This document shows positions 5,311 to 5,783 of a DNA stretch of 5,783 nt, piece after piece; within the stretch, counting starts at the first letter, position 1; every line of letters starts with the position of its first letter. This DNA is from Chitinophagaceae bacterium UBA2791 (GTDB taxonomy: Bacteria > Bacteroidota > Bacteroidia > Chitinophagales > Chitinophagaceae). The stretch lies in the NCBI GenBank assembly GCA_002352105.1, contig DEHV01000065.1, positions 1-5,783 of the forward strand, written 5' to 3'. The notes under the pieces are model-generated. The model was not told the origin of the DNA, ran no database searches, and was given only the letters and a program-made list of their open reading frames with translations. The position numbers and the translations under genes are program-made.

Positions 5311-5783
5311 ATGCGTTCCGACCTTTCATACCGGGATTGTTTCCCTGATGGCTTCACCCTGGAAACGCCCCGCGTATTATTAAGATTATTAAAGGAAGAG
5401 GACTTCGACGCCTTCCTGCCTCTTACCCGGTCGAAAGATACCTGGAAACATTTTCCCCAGGATCTTTACGACGAACAGGAACTGCGTAAATGGGTACGCG
5501 CGGCGCTCAGCGAAAGGGCGGCCAGCTTGCGCGTACCCTTTACCGTTATTGATAAGGATACCGGCGAGATCTGCGGAAGCACCAGCTATGGCAATATATC
5601 GTTATACGATCAACGCCTGGAAATAGGTTGGAGCTGGCTGGGCCCGGACTTTACCGGAACAGGGGTGAACCGCAACGCCAAATTTGCCCTGCTGAGCTAT
5701 GCTTTTGAGGTAATGAAGATGGAGCGCGTGGAAGTGAAAACAGATATTCTCAACGAGAGGGCTAAGGCGGCCCTGATCAAGGT
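5311..5783 (+). CDS. GNAT family N-acetyltransferase (RimJ/RimL type), 3'-truncated
   Basis: Begins ATGCGTTCC at 5311 after an AT-rich, SD-less stretch and stays open to the right edge (157 full codons). The N-terminal part reads FTLETPRVLLRLLKEEDFDAF (15-35), the usual opening beta strand and helix of RimJ/RimL-like acetyltransferases. A middle strand PFTVIDKDTGEICGSTSY (residues 81-98) is followed by LEIGWSWLGPDFTGTGVNRNAK, where GTGVN occupies the acetyl-CoA pyrophosphate-binding loop, and then by RVEVKTDILNERAKAALIK, the conserved strand-turn-helix after which IG usually follows. Such enzymes transfer acetyl from acetyl-CoA to an amine, such as a protein N-terminus, an amino acid or an antibiotic; the acceptor cannot be predicted here. 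About 20-40 residues are probably missing beyond the edge. The 36-nt gap to the upstream gene allows co-transcription. Confidence 0.88.
   Translation, partial: MRSDLSYRDCFPDGFTLETPRVLLRLLKEEDFDAFLPLTRSKDTWKHFPQDLYDEQELRKWVRAALSERAASLRVPFTVIDKDTGEICGSTSYGNISLYDQRLEIGWSWLGPDFTGTGVNRNAKFALLSYAFEVMKMERVEVKTDILNERAKAALIK

Overview
The window looks like a chromosomal stretch of a member of the Bacteroidota, most likely a Chitinophagaceae-type soil or aquatic bacterium. Four things point that way: the protein sequences (a Tat-exported Dabb protein, a Bacteroidota-type 5'-nucleotidase lipoprotein, a KorB beginning LTAKDFATDQEVRWCPGCG), the near absence of Shine-Dalgarno sequences, a TAnnTTTG-type promoter box before korB, and moderately GC-rich genes separated by AT-rich gaps. 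The taxonomic call rests on recalled family resemblance, not on a search.

Layout. Positions 2-406 (+) hold the 3' part of a Tat-secreted Dabb-domain gene whose start lies before the window. It overlaps by 20 nt a 523-codon 5'-nucleotidase/metallophosphoesterase lipoprotein gene (387-1958, +). These two probably form an envelope-directed operon. After a 205-nt gap with a recognisable promoter comes korB (2164-3201, +), the TPP/4Fe-4S beta subunit of a 2-oxoacid:ferredoxin oxidoreductase, with no alpha subunit beside it. A 463-nt gap follows; it is strikingly AT-rich and contains an intrinsic terminator pointing leftward. On the minus strand lies a cupin_8/JmjC-like Fe(II)/2-oxoglutarate oxygenase (3665-4549). 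It is divergent from a YciO/TsaC/Sua5-family gene (4657-5274, +); the 107-nt gap between them holds a tandem 12-bp repeat and a terminator-like hairpin. A RimJ/RimL-type GNAT acetyltransferase begins at 5311 and runs off the right edge.

How they work together. The Dabb/nucleotidase pair suggests a periplasmic or outer-membrane-associated phosphate- or nucleotide-salvage unit. KorB belongs to central carbon metabolism. The oxygenase, YciO-family protein and GNAT are cytoplasmic enzymes of modification type with unknown or debated targets. I see no mobile element, CRISPR array, tRNA, rRNA or phage gene. Nothing here amounts to a clear new multi-gene system. The points most worth a second look are the altered active-site residues of the nucleotidase, the orphan korB, the far-downstream minus-strand terminator with its AT-rich spacer, the YciO-versus-TsaC question, and the divergent promoter region.
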